NCBI RefSeq assembly: GCF_001510655.1
Contig: NZ_LMVC01000002.1
Location: 813,365-877,364 of the forward strand
DNA length: 64,000 nucleotides
Reading direction: 5' to 3'
Source of the DNA: Fictibacillus sp. FJAT-27399
Lineage (GTDB): Bacteria > Bacillota > Bacilli > Bacillales > Fictibacillaceae
Below the pieces are notes generated by a model, which was not told the DNA's origin, did no database searches, and worked only from the letters and a program-made list of their open reading frames with translations. Made by a program: the position numbers and the translations under genes. Each line of letters opens with the position of its first letter. Positions within the stretch are counted from its first letter, which is position 1. Shown piece after piece: positions 35,716-44,677 of this stretch.

Positions 35716-37023
35716 ATGTCAATTCCAGTTCAAAAGGTTCGCAAGCCCGAGCAACAACCTTTATCAAGCATTCCATCCAGCTTCCGGGAATACATGATTT
35801 CGTTTGGTCCAGGAATCGTAATGGTTCTAAGTTGGCTGGGTGCAGGTGACTTGGTTGATATGTCAGTTTCTGGTGCCCACTATGGATATAACCTGATGTG
35901 GGGTATGATTATCGCTTTGGTTTTAAGATATATCCTGGTAAATGTCATTTCCAAATACGCACTAACCAATGTTCATGAGGAAACCATTATTCAAGGGTAT
36001 TATCGATTGTATAAATATTTGCCTCTGTTTTTCGGTATAGCCAGCCTTTTGCTGGCACACTTTTATGCAGCATATCTAGTTAAAGGGGCAGGGGAAGCGC
36101 TTCTGTATCTCACCAACATTGGTACGACATTTATGTGGTCGAGCATTGTTGTCATAGCTGCTATCCTTTTAGTTATCAATGGAATTTATAATTTCGTAGA
36201 GATTACCATTAAAGGCGTTCTCGTTTTAATGGTTGTCAGTTTGGTAGGAAGTGCCATATGGGTGGGGCCAGATCTGCCAGCTATAGCAAAAGGAACGATT
36301 GCATTTAGTGTCCCTAAAAATGTAGGTGGCGTTGATACTTTGGTTTTTGTGTTTTCGTTAATCGGTGCAGTTGCCGGTTCCATGTCAAACTTGATTTATC
36401 CTTATCTATTTAAGGAAAAGGGTTGGCAGGGTCCACAGTATCTGAAACTGCAACGCTATGATCTTTTGTTTGGAGTAGTCATGATCATTATTATCGATCT
36501 AGCGGTATGGACTCTTGGTGCTGAAATTCTCTATCCAAAAGGTTTAACAATTGAAAGCGTCTCAGATATGGCCCAAATGCTTACATTAACATTAGGCATG
36601 CTTGGCGGTATTCTTTTTTATCTCGGCGTTTTGGGAGCTTGCTTTAAAACGGTTATCGTTTATGCCCTTGGTTTTGGCACTCTTTTTGTAGACGCGATTC
36701 ATACTACCTTCCCTGAAAGAGGAAAGAAATATAACCGTGAGTATACAAAAGATCCAATATACAAACTCACACTTCTCGTGACGGTTGTTTTACCTGTCAT
36801 TTGGGCACTTCCATCCATGCCAGGGTTTGTATATCTAACAATTATAGTCAATGCGTTCCAAATTGTACTATTACCTGCAGTTGCGATAGGATTGATGGTT
36901 TTAACAAACCGTAAAGAACTGTTAGGTCAGTTTGCTAATAAATGGTGGGAAAACGTGCTGTTACTTCTCTTGATTGGACTAACCTTGTGGTCCACATGGC
37001 ATATTCTCAGCACTTTGGTGTAG
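35716..37023 (+). CDS. Nramp-family membrane transporter without the DPGN motif, paralogue 2
   Basis: A 435-residue, 11-helix carrier. Helix 1 is GIVMVLSWLGAGDLVDMSVS, with GAGD where metal transporters have DPGN, and helix 6 reads GAVAGSMSNLIYPYLFKEKG, lacking MPH. It aligns throughout with the protein at 24849-26138 (LGAGDLV, GYNLMWG/GYGLMWA, GTIGF/GTIAF, WAIPGMPGFV/WALPSMPGFV). ATG at 35716 with GGGAG about ten bases before. Both copies lie next to a PF12831-type FAD oxidoreductase and a dedicated repressor, which argues for a shared kind of organic substrate. Metal transport is not excluded. Confidence 0.8.
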   Translation: MSIPVQKVRKPEQQPLSSIPSSFREYMISFGPGIVMVLSWLGAGDLVDMSVSGAHYGYNLMWGMIIALVLRYILVNVISKYALTNVHEETIIQGYYRLYKYLPLFFGIASLLLAHFYAAYLVKGAGEALLYLTNIGTTFMWSSIVVIAAILLVINGIYNFVEITIKGVLVLMVVSLVGSAIWVGPDLPAIAKGTIAFSVPKNVGGVDTLVFVFSLIGAVAGSMSNLIYPYLFKEKGWQGPQYLKLQRYDLLFGVVMIIIIDLAVWTLGAEILYPKGLTIESVSDMAQMLTLTLGMLGGILFYLGVLGACFKTVIVYALGFGTLFVDAIHTTFPERGKKYNREYTKDPIYKLTLLVTVVLPVIWALPSMPGFVYLTIIVNAFQIVLLPAVAIGLMVLTNRKELLGQFANKWWENVLLLLLIGLTLWSTWHILSTLV

Positions 37024-37045
37024 TATATCTTACTCAATACGGATT

Positions 37046-38107
37046 TTGAAAACGGTTACAAAAAATGACGAATTGCTTCCTATAAGACAGTGGAAGAATC
37101 TTGAGAAACCCGGTGCAGACGTTGATATACATTCTGGCGGAAAAGTGGATGTGTCAAGTTTTACCAAGGAAGCAAAAGAGTCGGAACATGGTTTTATTGA
37201 TTTTATAGTTGGACTTATTCCAGATAATCTGATCGGGGCGTTCGCTAGCGGAGAAATGTTGCCTGTACTATTCATTTCTGTTTTGTTTGGACTGGCATTG
37301 GCACCCAAGAAAGATACAGCTAAACCTGTCATCACTTTATTTGACAAATTAATGCATGTATTTTTTAAGGTCGTTCATATCATCATGAAGTTTTCTCCAT
37401 TCGCTGCATTTGGGCCAATGGCAAACACCATTGGAGAATTTTGTACAGGCACTTTATTCGCAATGGGAAAACTCATTGTAAGTGTCTATGCATGTATGTT
37501 TCTCTTTATTATTGGTGTATTAGGTTTGATCTTAAAATTATATGGAGTTAATATCTTTAAGTTTCTTGCATATATAAAAGAAGAAATTTTCTTAACGTTT
37601 AGTACTTGTTCTTCAGAGCCAGTATTGCCTGATTTAATGAAGAAATTGGAGAAGTACGGTTGTTCCAAATCGGTGGTTGGATTTGTAACTCCTACTGGTT
37701 ATGCATTTAATCTCGATGGGACTGCTATTTACTTAACTTTAGCAGCTCTTTTTATCGGACAAGCATACGGAATAGATTTAAGTTTATGGCAACAATTAAC
37801 TTTATTGGGTGTGATGATGCTAACATCCAAGGGGGCAGCTGCCGTAACAGGTGGAGGCTTCATCACACTTGGTGCCACACTCACTGCTTTTCCAATGGTA
37901 CCCATAGAAGGTCTTGCCATCCTTCTTGGTGTAGACCGTTTCTTAGCCGAAGCTCGTGGTGTAACCAATTTGATTGGTAACGGGGTGGCATCGCTGGTCA
38001 TTTCCAAATCTGAAAATGAATTCAATCCAGCTATGGAAACAGAAGATAATCAACCTGATGAAGTTGATGGAGATCATCAACTAATGAAAAAAACGAATTC
38101 ATTATAA
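37046..38107 (+). pseudogene. N-truncated C4-dicarboxylate/proton symporter (DctA/GltP family)
   Basis: The open frame gives 353 residues, but the family has about 420. The recognisable match starts inside the protein (KPGADVDIHSGGKVDVSSFT, corresponding to the loop after helix 3), so helices 1-3 are missing. Downstream the protein is intact: SSEPVLPDLMKKLEKYG, the signature TPTGYAFNLDGTAIYLTLAA and DRFLAEARGVTNLIGNGVAS, with Asp and Arg residues for dicarboxylate binding. There is no ribosome site; a perfect cre box overlaps the would-be start. The truncation lies just after the Nramp-like gene, suggesting a recombination joint. Probably non-functional. Confidence 0.75.
37047..37060. promoter_or_regulatory. 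cre box (CcpA site)
   Basis: TGAAAACGGTTACA fits TGWNANCGNTNWCA at every position. It lies exactly at the break where the truncated dctA begins, so it may originally have belonged to another promoter. Confidence 0.55.
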
Positions 38108-38117
38108 CATTCACATC

Positions 38118-38171
38118 TGCCGACATGGACTCTTGCTTAATTTTGGGCGAGAGGGATTGTCGGCATTGTTT
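38118..38171 (+). terminator. Hairpin after the truncated dctA
   Basis: TGCCGACA pairs with TGTCGGCA across a 32-base loop that can itself pair (CTCTTGC/GGCGAGAG), followed by TTGTTTTT. Confidence 0.55.
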
Positions 38172-38271
38172 TTCACCATGAGTGCGTCGATCAACGGCAT
38201 GGAGTATAACGGCATGCTTCGAGTTAATAGGTATTGTTAATGAATTATTTATCTGAAGTGGGGAGAGAGCT

Positions 38272-39738
38272 ATGGCAAACGTCGATATTCGACAAGAAGA
38301 TTTGGAAGTTCCACTTAAAAGAGGCCGATGGCTGGTTGTACTAAAAAGTCCGATTTTTATGGTTGTGCCCATTTTGTTATCGATCCTAGTCTACACACAA
38401 TTGCCTGCAAATGTAGACTATGAACCTAGGGCGACTCTGGCTATAAGTACAGGGGCTATCGCTCTTTGGGTTCTAGAACCCATACCTTTTTCAATGACAG
38501 CCATTTTAATTTTGATCTTGCTTCCTGTATCTGGCGCGGTTTCCATGGACCTGGTTTTGTCGGGATTTGCTTCCCCAGCCATTTTTCTAATTTTAGCTGG
38601 AATGATGCTGGCCTGTGGGTTAGAACAAACTTCACTTGGCAAGCGAATGGCTTTTCAACTTTTATACTGGTTTGGTGAAAAACGTGGAGGTATATTAGCT
38701 GGAATTATCTTAATTCCACAAATCATGGCTATTTTTATTCCTGCTGCAGCTGTAAGAACGACTATGCTATTGCCAATCGTATTCTCAGTTTTTTCAATTT
38801 TGGGCATAGAAAAAGGTGATGTACAAGGAAAAAAGTTTATGTTGGGCGCAGCAATAGGGTGCAATGTTAGCGGAACGGGGATTCTTCCTGCTGCCATAGG
38901 AAACGTAGTCACCGTAGATCTTATTAATTACTATTTGAAACAACATATCACTTATATGGATTGGCTGATCCTGAGCCTTCCCCTGTGGTTGATTTTAATA
39001 CCGGTCTCTTGGTGGGTGCTTAATCGTACTTTCCCAAAGGAGGAGAAAGTCCCGAAGGGGCTCAAGAAAGAGATGAAAAGGTTGATAGTTGAACTCGGAC
39101 CAATTACAGCTCAAGAAAAAAGAACTTTATTGATTTTAACGCTTGTTTTTGTGATGTGGGCTATGGAAGATATCACCGGTTGGCCCCCAGTGATCCCCAC
39201 TTTTATCGGGGTGATACTAATGGCTACGCCAGGTATCAAAATCGCGAACTGGGAAAAACTTCTTGACATTAAATTTGGTCCGTTAATCCTGCTAGCGGTA
39301 ACCCTTTCTTTGGGACGTGCCCTTTTTGAAACGGGTGCGATTAAACATATTTCCCAGTGGTTAGAAAATGACTATACCCTGTATCTTTTTTCACAACCGG
39401 CTTTATCTGTATTAACTGTGGCCATCCTAACACAATTGATACATAAAGTAACCTCAAATGTTTCAACGGCTGTGATTGCTACCGTCCCTGTGGTGATTTC
39501 TTTAGCGCAGCATGCAGGACAATCATCATCACCTCTCTTATTAGGATTTACCGCCGGAATAACATGCTTATTCGGTTTTCTGTTTGTAGTAGAAACGATT
39601 CCTAATGTAATGGTCCAACAAACCGGGTGGGTTACTCAACGAGATTTCATTAAACCAGGAATATGTTTAACAATCATTACCACCGTTTTAACTTACGTGT
39701 TAGCATTAACGTGGTGGCCATGGTTAGGCTATTTATAG
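38272..39738 (+). CDS. DASS-family (SLC13) dicarboxylate transporter
   Basis: A 488-residue carrier with 11-12 helices. It belongs to the divalent anion:sodium symporters, which import succinate, malate, fumarate or related acids. Two inverted-repeat SNT-type motifs are seen: GAAIGCNVSGTGILPAAIGN near residue 195 and KVTSNVSTAVIATVPVV near residue 400. ATG at 38272 follows GGGGAGAGAG. It is separated from dctA by a hairpin and probably has its own promoter. It would replace the truncated DctA as dicarboxylate importer for the malic enzyme route (inference). Confidence 0.88.
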   Translation: MANVDIRQEDLEVPLKRGRWLVVLKSPIFMVVPILLSILVYTQLPANVDYEPRATLAISTGAIALWVLEPIPFSMTAILILILLPVSGAVSMDLVLSGFASPAIFLILAGMMLACGLEQTSLGKRMAFQLLYWFGEKRGGILAGIILIPQIMAIFIPAAAVRTTMLLPIVFSVFSILGIEKGDVQGKKFMLGAAIGCNVSGTGILPAAIGNVVTVDLINYYLKQHITYMDWLILSLPLWLILIPVSWWVLNRTFPKEEKVPKGLKKEMKRLIVELGPITAQEKRTLLILTLVFVMWAMEDITGWPPVIPTFIGVILMATPGIKIANWEKLLDIKFGPLILLAVTLSLGRALFETGAIKHISQWLENDYTLYLFSQPALSVLTVAILTQLIHKVTSNVSTAVIATVPVVISLAQHAGQSSSPLLLGFTAGITCLFGFLFVVETIPNVMVQQTGWVTQRDFIKPGICLTIITTVLTYVLALTWWPWLGYL

Positions 39739-40157
39739 CTGACAAACATAAAAAAAATTGATAGATAGTAGTAATTAAAATGCAACGGGGCCGATAAATG
39801 TGGATAGACCAGCAGCTAAGCAATAAATGGCAAGTGAGTTGCCCATGTCTTTCTGTTTGCTACCGACGCAATCACTTAAAGGCACTAGTTAATTATCATC
39901 CGGGTAGCTATGTTTACTGTTAATTAGTTGTTCCAAGTTCCCTCAAATAGAGAATCTGAAGTTCGGGCTGCCCGACTTAGGGGCACTTAAAGATTTTTTA
40001 ACTATATGTATTCTGCTAAACGAAGAAAAACACTACTACTTTATTGTAGTAATGTCATCCGAACAATATTTAAATGCTCATAATCATTAATTAGGGAAAC
40101 CAAAGCACCTATAAACAACAAATATGCGCGTGGTTTTGTAGATGAGTCATTTTTGCA
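39739..40157. other. Intergenic region
   Basis: No gene or clear signal. A weak GTAGTAATGTCATCC/ATTACTACAA-type hairpin (near 40032-40055) could be a terminator between the convergent genes. Confidence 0.3.
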
Positions 40158-40784
40158 TTAGATATTTATTTGAAGTGGCTGATCACTTTCAAAACTTTTA
40201 TTCGTTAAGTAACTAGTAACTGTTTGAAAACAATTTTCACGGTAGAATTCGTGCAGATCATCATTATTTCGCATTAACCATTGAATAAGTGAGCCGTCGA
40301 TTAATGCTCGAATCATGTAGGATGCTGTATTAATATCCACTTTTGCAAAGATACCTTCTTTTTGTCCAATTTCAATAATTTCGCGTCCAATTGACCAGCA
40401 GTTTTCATAAAACTGGTCATTAATTTTTCTGAATTCTGCATTGTGATTTGCTTGGGCTAGAAATTCTAAGTAGACCCGGTAAAATTTTCGGTTATCATTT
40501 GGATTTACAAAGACTGCATCGATATACGCGCGTAGCTTTTCAAGTGCTGTTTGTTCTTTGCTAATCGCTGAGTATTCATTTTGAAAGATTTTTGCGGTTA
40601 CCCATTCAAGTAGGTGACAAAATACATCTTTTTTATTGTCGAAATAGTAGCTTGTCACTCCCTTGCTAACATCAGCATAATCTGCGATATCCTGCAGTGT
40701 TACGCTGTCGAAGCCTTTATCGGAAACAGCTGTAAATGCAGCTCGTAATATTTGTTTTCGTCGCTCCTCAGCTCTTCTACTCAT
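40158..40784 (-). CDS. TetR/AcrR-family transcription regulator
   Basis: A 208-residue repressor. N-terminal helix-turn-helix: RRKQILRAAFTAVSDKGFDS, VTLQDIADYADVSKGVTSYY and FDNKKDVFCHLLEWV (about residues 8-60). The helical ligand domain has FYRVYLEFLAQANHNAEFRK, a layout seen in fatty-acid/acyl-CoA responsive regulators of the BetI/FadR type. It is divergent from the enoyl-CoA hydratase operon. The perfect inverted repeat at 40891-40919 in the shared upstream region is its probable operator, and an acyl-CoA intermediate may be the inducer (inference). Confidence 0.88.
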   Translation of the reverse strand: MSRRAEERRKQILRAAFTAVSDKGFDSVTLQDIADYADVSKGVTSYYFDNKKDVFCHLLEWVTAKIFQNEYSAISKEQTALEKLRAYIDAVFVNPNDNRKFYRVYLEFLAQANHNAEFRKINDQFYENCWSIGREIIEIGQKEGIFAKVDINTASYMIRALIDGSLIQWLMRNNDDLHEFYRENCFQTVTSYLTNKSFESDQPLQINI

Positions 40785-40890
40785 AGAAAATCACCATTCC
40801 TTCTTCGTATGATTGTTATACAACAAAAAATGACCAGTTAGAATAATCCTCGGGGAATTAATCATTATCACTATTATAAAAAAAATATAA

Positions 40891-40919
40891 TGTCCGGTCA
40901 AAATTATATTGACCGGACA
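40891..40919. promoter_or_regulatory. Inverted repeat, probable TetR operator
   Basis: TGTCCGGTCAA, seven bases, TTGACCGGACA: two perfect 11-base arms. The total length of 29 is typical for TetR-family operators. A related half-site (AATGACCAGTTA) lies near 40827, close to the TetR gene start. Confidence 0.65.
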
Positions 40920-41067
40920 GAAAATCTGAAATATAATTTAATTAAATTTTCAAATTATTCATAAAATATTTTGATTGGAGGAATGAATTTTGTAATTGAA
41001 AAATCTAAATCTGTAAACGTTGTATTAAATAGCAGATTTTGTTGATGAAAATAGAAATGGAGTGAAT

Positions 41068-41874
41068 ATGATGGAAATGGTAAATTTAAAAGAATTTACG
41101 AATGTTAGTGTAAATATAGAGAACAGAGTCGCTTATATTGCAATCAACAATCCGCCCGCAAATACAATAAGTTCAGCAACGGTTATGGGCTTATCGCAAT
41201 GCTTCGATTACTTAGTCATGGAACCGGAAGTAAAGGCAATCGTGGTTACAGGTGAAGGAAAGTTCTTTGTAGCGGGGGCTGATATTAAAGAATTTACAAC
41301 CGCTTTTGACGATAAAGAAAAAGGCAGGACTTTATCCGTTAAAGCACAGACTGTATTAAATAAAATAGAACAGCTTTCAAAACCTGTGATAGCAGTAATC
41401 AACGGTGCATGCCTTGGTGGTGGATTAGAGCTTGCGATGAGCTGCCACTTACGTATCGCAGCAGATGAAGCGAAACTTGGACAACCTGAACTAAACTTAG
41501 GATTAATTCCTGGCTTTGGTGGAACACAGCGTCTGCCGCGTCTGACGAATAAGGCTAAAGCACTTGAATTAATTCTGACCGGTCAATTTATTGATGGGAA
41601 AGAAGCAGAACGTATTGGACTTGTAAACAAATCCGTACCGCTTTCTGAGTTAATGTATGAAGCCAAACGGCTTGCTGAAGCAATTGCTCTTAACAAAAGC
41701 CAACTGTCTATTTCAGCCACAATTGAGTCAGTGAACAAAGGCTTAGAAGTAACGCTTGAAGAAGGGTTAGAAATTGAATCAGACCTCTGGGCAAATCTTT
41801 TTAGTACAGAAGATATGAAAGAAGGGGTAAATGCATTCATGGAAAAGCGGAAGGCACGGTTTCAAGATAAATAA
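41068..41874 (+). CDS. Enoyl-CoA hydratase/isomerase family protein
   Basis: A 268-residue crotonase. Oxyanion-hole segment FFVAGADIKEF, then GACLGGGLELAMSCHLRIAA with the first catalytic Glu, and KLGQPELNLGLIPGFGGTQR with the second. Both glutamates of true hydratases are kept. ATG at 41068 or 41071 follows GGAG. As first gene of a four-gene operon ending in 3-hydroxyisobutyryl-CoA hydrolase, it probably hydrates methacrylyl-CoA in valine/isobutyrate breakdown. It could also serve other short enoyl-CoAs. Confidence 0.88.
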   Translation: MMEMVNLKEFTNVSVNIENRVAYIAINNPPANTISSATVMGLSQCFDYLVMEPEVKAIVVTGEGKFFVAGADIKEFTTAFDDKEKGRTLSVKAQTVLNKIEQLSKPVIAVINGACLGGGLELAMSCHLRIAADEAKLGQPELNLGLIPGFGGTQRLPRLTNKAKALELILTGQFIDGKEAERIGLVNKSVPLSELMYEAKRLAEAIALNKSQLSISATIESVNKGLEVTLEEGLEIESDLWANLFSTEDMKEGVNAFMEKRKARFQDK

Positions 41875-41940
41875 ATCACATGGGTGAGTAGTTACATTAA
41901 GGTTGATGCCACACACGACAAATTCAAGGGAGATGTGCAT

Positions 41941-43146
41941 GTGGAAGATTCTGTTTACGAGCTTTTAATGCCAAGTAGAGTAATATATGGAAAAGGGGCT
42001 TTTCAAGAAGTTGGAAAACAAACAAAAATACTTGGTAAAAAGGCATTAATAATTAGTGATCCAATTATGGAAAAAGTCGGAATTGTCGAGGATTGTGAAT
42101 GTCTTTTCCAAACAGCAAACATTTTATATTCGAAATACTTAGGGGTCGATACAGAACCGACCGATATTCATGTGAAAGACGCCATGAAGGTGTGTTCAGA
42201 TGAAGGATGTGACGTGATTGTCGCAATCGGTGGGGGAAGTTGCATCGATACCGCAAAAGCTGTTGCTGTATTAATGACAAACGGGGGAACGGTCGCCGAT
42301 TATTTCGGGACTCAAAAGAAGTTTGAAAAAAAGCCTCTTCCGTTAATTGCCGCACCCACTACGGCCGGTACCGGCTCAGAAGTGACGAAGGTGACTGTAA
42401 TTACTGATACAAAAACAGATGTGAAAATGATGATCGCTAGTTCTGAACTTTTACCGGAAGTTGCGATTGTTGATCCAAACCTTACGCTTACTTGTCCGAG
42501 AAATGTAACTGCAGCAACAGGTATTGATGCACTTAGCCATGCAATTGAAGCGTTTATTTCGAAAAAAGCACACCCTGTCACCGATACGCTTGCACTTTCG
42601 GCAATTGAAAAAATTATGCTGTATCTTCGCCGCGCATACAATGATGGTCAAGATATGGAAGCAAGAGATAAATTGGCGCTGGGTTCAATGCTTGCAGGTG
42701 CGGCATTCTCTAATGCATCGGTGGCACTCGTGCATGGTATGTCACGTCCAATCGGAGCGCTCTTTCATGTGCCTCACGGTATTTCAAATGCAATGCTTCT
42801 TCCAGTAGTGCTTGAATTTACAAAGGATCATACGTTAGAACGGCTTGCCGTTATTGGGCGACAAATTATACCAGAATCCAAAGACAAAACAACTAAAGAG
42901 CTTGCAGATTGTGTTATTCATGAGATAAAAAAACTTTGCCTTGAATTAAATATTCCAAACATGAAAACATACGGACTTGATCAAAAAAGGTTTAAAAGAG
43001 TGCTTTCAAAAATGGCGCACGATGCGATTTCAAGTGGCAGCCCTGCCAATAATCCAGTGGTACCAACTCATGAAGAAATTATCAATCTTTATGAAATGTG
43101 TTATGACTATAACTTTAACGTTGAACTAAATATGAGTACACAATAA
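41941..43146 (+). CDS. Iron-containing alcohol dehydrogenase
   Basis: A 401-residue group III alcohol dehydrogenase. NAD-binding: CDVIVAIGGGSCIDTAKAVA. Iron ligands: Asp in VAIVDPNLTL, His in IDALSHAIEAF, and two His in LVHGMSRPIGALFHVPHGIS. GTG at 41941 is preferred because AAGGGAG lies eight bases before it and the protein then begins as in the family (MPSRVIYGKGAFQEVG soon after). A longer frame from GTG 41884 lacks a ribosome site. In the valine route the step here is 3-hydroxyisobutyrate to methylmalonate semialdehyde, normally done by a different family (MmsB). This enzyme may replace it. Confidence 0.87.
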   Translation: MEDSVYELLMPSRVIYGKGAFQEVGKQTKILGKKALIISDPIMEKVGIVEDCECLFQTANILYSKYLGVDTEPTDIHVKDAMKVCSDEGCDVIVAIGGGSCIDTAKAVAVLMTNGGTVADYFGTQKKFEKKPLPLIAAPTTAGTGSEVTKVTVITDTKTDVKMMIASSELLPEVAIVDPNLTLTCPRNVTAATGIDALSHAIEAFISKKAHPVTDTLALSAIEKIMLYLRRAYNDGQDMEARDKLALGSMLAGAAFSNASVALVHGMSRPIGALFHVPHGISNAMLLPVVLEFTKDHTLERLAVIGRQIIPESKDKTTKELADCVIHEIKKLCLELNIPNMKTYGLDQKRFKRVLSKMAHDAISSGSPANNPVVPTHEEIINLYEMCYDYNFNVELNMSTQ

Positions 43147-43174
43147 ATCTACTATAGAAAGGAGTTTTTAAATA

Positions 43175-44632
43175 ATGGTAATGACAACAGGTTTGATGAC
43201 TTTAAAAAACTTTATCGGTGGCAAGTGGGAGGATGCCAAAACTGACAAATTTGAATCAGTTCCAAATCCAGCAACAGGTGAAAATATTGCCATTGTACCA
43301 ATTTCTTCACGTGAAGATCTTGACTATGCAGTTACCGTTGCAAATGAATCCTACATAAAATGGAGCAAAACAGCGGTTCCGCGACGAGCAAGGATATTGT
43401 TCTCCTATCAGCAGCAGCTTGTAGAACATTGGGAAGAGCTAGCTGAGATAATAACAATGGAAAATGGAAAAAGCTATGAAGAAGCATACGGGGAAGTACA
43501 ACGTGGAATTGAATGTGTAGAATTTGCTGCGGGAGCTCCGACTCTTATGATGGGTAATCAGTTACCCGATATCGCAACAGGTGTTGAATCAGGCATGTAT
43601 CGGTATCCTTTAGGTGTTATCGGAGGAATTACACCGTTTAACTTTCCGATGATGGTGCCATGCTGGATGTTTCCACTTGCAATTGCCTGTGGCAATACAT
43701 TTGTATTAAAGCCTTCGGAGCGTACACCAATCCTTGCGAATCGTCTTGCAGAATTGTTTAAAGAAGCCGGCCTTCCTGATGGAGTATTAAATATCGTTCA
43801 TGGGGCGCATGATGTTGTAAACGGTATACTGGAAAACAAAGATGTAAAAGCCGTATCGTTTGTAGGTTCGCAACCTGTTGCGGAATACATTTATAAAACA
43901 GCTGCAGCAAACGGAAAACGGGTGCAGGCGCTCGCCGGCGCTAAAAACCATTCGATAGTTATGCCCGATGCAGATCTAGACAATTCGGTACAAAATATTA
44001 TTGGTGCAGCGTTCGGTTCAGCTGGTGAACGCTGCATGGCTTGTTCAGTTGTAGTTACCGTTGGCGACGTTGCAAACGAACTAGTGGATCGCCTTAAAAA
44101 AGCAGCAGATGAAATTATAATCGGGAACGGCATGGAAAAAGACGTTTTCCTTGGTCCAGTCATTCGTGATACGCATAAAGAGCGTACGGAAAACTACATT
44201 AGAATTGGTGAAGAAGATGGAGCTTGTCTAGTTCGAGACGGACGACAAGATTTCGTGGATCAAAAAGGCTATTTTGTTGGACCGACGCTTTTTGACCATG
44301 TTAAACCAGGTATGAAAATTTGGAAGGATGAAATCTTTGCACCAGTGTTATCGATTGTCCGTGCCAAAGACCTTGATGAAGCAATTGAGATTACCAATAG
44401 TTCTGAGTTTGCAAATGGTGCATGTATTTATACGGATAGTGCAAAAGCAATTCGACAATTCCGAGAAGAAATCGATGCTGGCATGTTAGGGGTAAACCTT
44501 GGTGTACCCGCACCAATGGCCTTTTTTCCATTCTCAGGCTATAAAAACTCTTTTTATGGCGACCTTCATGCAAACGGAAAGGATGGAGTTGAATTTTACA
44601 CAAGGAAGAAAATGTTAACAGCACGTTATTAA
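43175..44632 (+). CDS. mmsA: CoA-acylating methylmalonate-semialdehyde dehydrogenase
   Basis: A 485-residue aldehyde dehydrogenase that makes propionyl-CoA (or acetyl-CoA) from (methyl)malonate semialdehyde with NAD and CoA. Motifs: [34 protein letters not shown] for NAD, and the catalytic Cys287 in [14 protein letters not shown]. The general-base Glu of ordinary aldehyde dehydrogenases is replaced ([17 protein letters not shown]), as is typical for MMSDH. The C-terminal [20 protein letters not shown] is also diagnostic. Same family as IolA; the operon context argues for the valine pathway. ATG after GAAAGGAG. Confidence 0.93.
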   Translation: MVMTTGLMTLKNFIGGKWEDAKTDKFESVPNPATGENIAIVPISSREDLDYAVTVANESYIKWSKTAVPRRARILFSYQQQLVEHWEELAEIITMENGKSYEEAYGEVQRGIECVEFAAGAPTLMMGNQLPDIATGVESGMYRYPLGVIGGITPFNFPMMVPCWMFPLAIACGNTFVLKPSERTPILANRLAELFKEAGLPDGVLNIVHGAHDVVNGILENKDVKAVSFVGSQPVAEYIYKTAAANGKRVQALAGAKNHSIVMPDADLDNSVQNIIGAAFGSAGERCMACSVVVTVGDVANELVDRLKKAADEIIIGNGMEKDVFLGPVIRDTHKERTENYIRIGEEDGACLVRDGRQDFVDQKGYFVGPTLFDHVKPGMKIWKDEIFAPVLSIVRAKDLDEAIEITNSSEFANGACIYTDSAKAIRQFREEIDAGMLGVNLGVPAPMAFFPFSGYKNSFYGDLHANGKDGVEFYTRKKMLTARY

Positions 44633-44677
44633 TCAAAAATGAGAATCCCTTAGAACAGAGTTTAGGCGGTGATTACA

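Noticed and set aside
35609..35797. Small plus-strand frame after GAGGAGGTG
   Set aside because: Overlaps the start of the Nramp-like gene in another frame and shows no protein-like pattern.
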